A DNA stretch of 37,258 nucleotides from IMG/VR virus record IMGVR_UViG_3300024054_000541, positions 1-37,258 of that record, one strand, 5' to 3'. The DNA comes from a virus. Below the pieces are notes generated by a model. That model did not search any database and was not told where the DNA came from. It saw only the letters and a list, made by a program, of their open reading frames with translations. This document shows positions 36,185 through 37,258 of this stretch, one piece after another. Made by a program: the position numbers and the translations under genes. Positions within the stretch are counted from its first letter, which is position 1; the number at the start of each line of letters is the position of its first letter.

Positions 36185-37258
36185 GTGAAACGATTAATCC
36201 TTATTTTCCTGCTGATTATATCCGCTTGCGGCGCGAAGGACGGCAACCAGCCGCCGGCAATACGGCTGACCGCATCGCCCTCTTCAGGCCCCCTCCCGTT
36301 AACAGTTTATCTCACCGCGATCGTCTCGGATGCCGATGGTTACGTGGGGCAGATACGATGTGTGAAGGATGGCCAATGGACGAGGGTGGATAACGTGGCG
36401 TCCTTCCAGCAATTACAAAATGAAGACCGCTACGACTGGGTGGTTTCCTTTTACGGGGAGCCGCCGGGTGAGTATGTATACACCTGTAAGGCGCTTGATA
36501 ACGACGGCAACGCCACTGAAGCCTCCATTGCTCTCTCATTACAGGAGAATAAACATCCTTCGATCACGCTTACCGCTGACGTAACTAAAGGGTTGGCACC
36601 GTTGACGGTCAAGTTTAGTTACGATGCGACGGATCCGGAAAGCCAGATAGTCAGCGTAATCTGTACACACGCCGCTGCGCCATGGGATACTGCGCCATGG
36701 GATAATACCGGGAGGTTACAAAACAGTTATTCCTTTAGATTTACTCAAGCGGGGACATATATCGAAAAATGTACAGTGGCAGACATGGGAAATATGATGG
36801 CCGAAGCAACTGTGCAAATTACCGTCGATGAAATCCGTATTCCGTTTCCGGATGGAATAACCTACGTGCAGGATATTGTTTATGATCGCCCATCCTCTCT
36901 GCTTTGGCTGGCAGTCACGAAGCCTCCAAGACTAATCGCTATGGATATTGCCACTGGGGAAACTGTAAGTTCAATCACACTGTTTAATAAGGATGAAAGT
37001 GCTTTTTCGTGCGTCATTAATAATGTGGCTTTTGATGGAGAAAGGTTTTGGATAAGTTTACTGGGTCAAGGTCAAGTGATTTTATACAAATTCGACAAAA
37101 CGGGAAAATGGATTGCCACCAATACCTTATGTCCCAATGTCATTTACTTAACGGCACGGCTTATAACCGGGATGAAACAGTTTGCCGCCGTTTCGATGTT
37201 TTCGCGGAAATTGCCTTCCCGTGCGGATTGGCTCAACGGTTTTCACGAGCATGTCTAT
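36185..37258 (+). CDS. Lipoprotein with PKD-like and propeller-like domains, partial
   Basis: The reading frame starts at GTG 36185 with GGAGG 5 bases upstream and stays open for 358 codons to the window edge, so the 3' end is missing. Residues 1-15 are a lipoprotein signal (VKRLILIFLLIISAC, lipobox ISAC). Residues about 30-125 and 125-215 resemble two Ig/PKD-type domains (SGPLPLTVYLTAIVSDADG; KGLAPLTVKFSYDATDPE). From about 220 repeats such as IRIPFPDGITYVQDIVYDRP and RLIAMDIATGETVSSITLF suggest a beta-propeller. AAPWDTAPWDN shows a small internal duplication. GC is lower than in the late genes. Host gene or phage cargo; unresolved. Confidence 0.8.
   Translation, partial: MKRLILIFLLIISACGAKDGNQPPAIRLTASPSSGPLPLTVYLTAIVSDADGYVGQIRCVKDGQWTRVDNVASFQQLQNEDRYDWVVSFYGEPPGEYVYTCKALDNDGNATEASIALSLQENKHPSITLTADVTKGLAPLTVKFSYDATDPESQIVSVICTHAAAPWDTAPWDNTGRLQNSYSFRFTQAGTYIEKCTVADMGNMMAEATVQITVDEIRIPFPDGITYVQDIVYDRPSSLLWLAVTKPPRLIAMDIATGETVSSITLFNKDESAFSCVINNVAFDGERFWISLLGQGQVILYKFDKTGKWIATNTLCPNVIYLTARLITGMKQFAAVSMFSRKLPSRADWLNGFHEHVY

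Noticed and set aside
36178-36186. gggggttgt as the certain left attachment site
   Set aside because: A 9-bp match by chance in two AT/GC-mixed gaps is quite possible and the expected CA terminus is missing.

Overview
The window is dominated by a Mu-like transposable prophage of about 33 kb. It lies in the chromosome of a GC-rich Gram-negative (diderm) bacterium that I cannot name. The host side is seen at the left: ispE of the MEP isoprenoid pathway and a TPR-repeat lipoprotein, both on the minus strand. At the far right a partial plus-strand lipoprotein runs off the window; it is either host or phage cargo.

The prophage reads right to left. A CI-type repressor (plus strand, 35615-36094) and a Ner-like regulator (minus strand) flank an AT-rich control region. 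The early minus-strand operon then runs through small regulators and a 327-aa protein to the DDE transposase (MuA type) and, further on, the AAA+ target-selection ATPase (MuB type). Between A and B sit two tandem cassettes, each with a promoter-like sequence, a structured leader, a 69-aa CxxCxxH protein and an ORF6N-domain protein. After B come DUF3164 and small accessory genes and a Mor-family activator. Next are a lysis cassette (holin, GH24 lysozyme, membrane protein), the Mu-type head module (gp27, gp28, gp29, F, G, I, decoration, T, gp35-37) and a non-contractile tail module: tube, frameshifted chaperone pair, tape measure, tip proteins and fibre. A Dam-type methylase lies at the right end, the position of mom in Mu. 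I see no sheath or Mu-type baseplate genes, so the virion is probably a siphovirus, as in the B3/D3112 group.

The most interesting observation is the pair of A-B cassettes. Each leader carries a segment complementary both to a copy just upstream and to the ribosome-binding site of its own 69-aa gene. The two leaders share a fold but differ in sequence, with compensatory changes. This is the architecture of the c4 antisense RNA / icd / ant immunity circuit of P1/P7, here apparently duplicated inside a transposable phage.

Other signals are a textbook -1 frameshift site (A AAA AAC followed by a 17-bp stem) in the tail chaperone gene; a perfect 126-bp duplication, once intergenic and once in frame inside a gene; several unrelated families of perfect palindromes inside or at the edges of phage genes; 14-residue repeats in the tail fibre; and two 22-bp transposase-site candidates that begin exactly at a TG at the phage right end.
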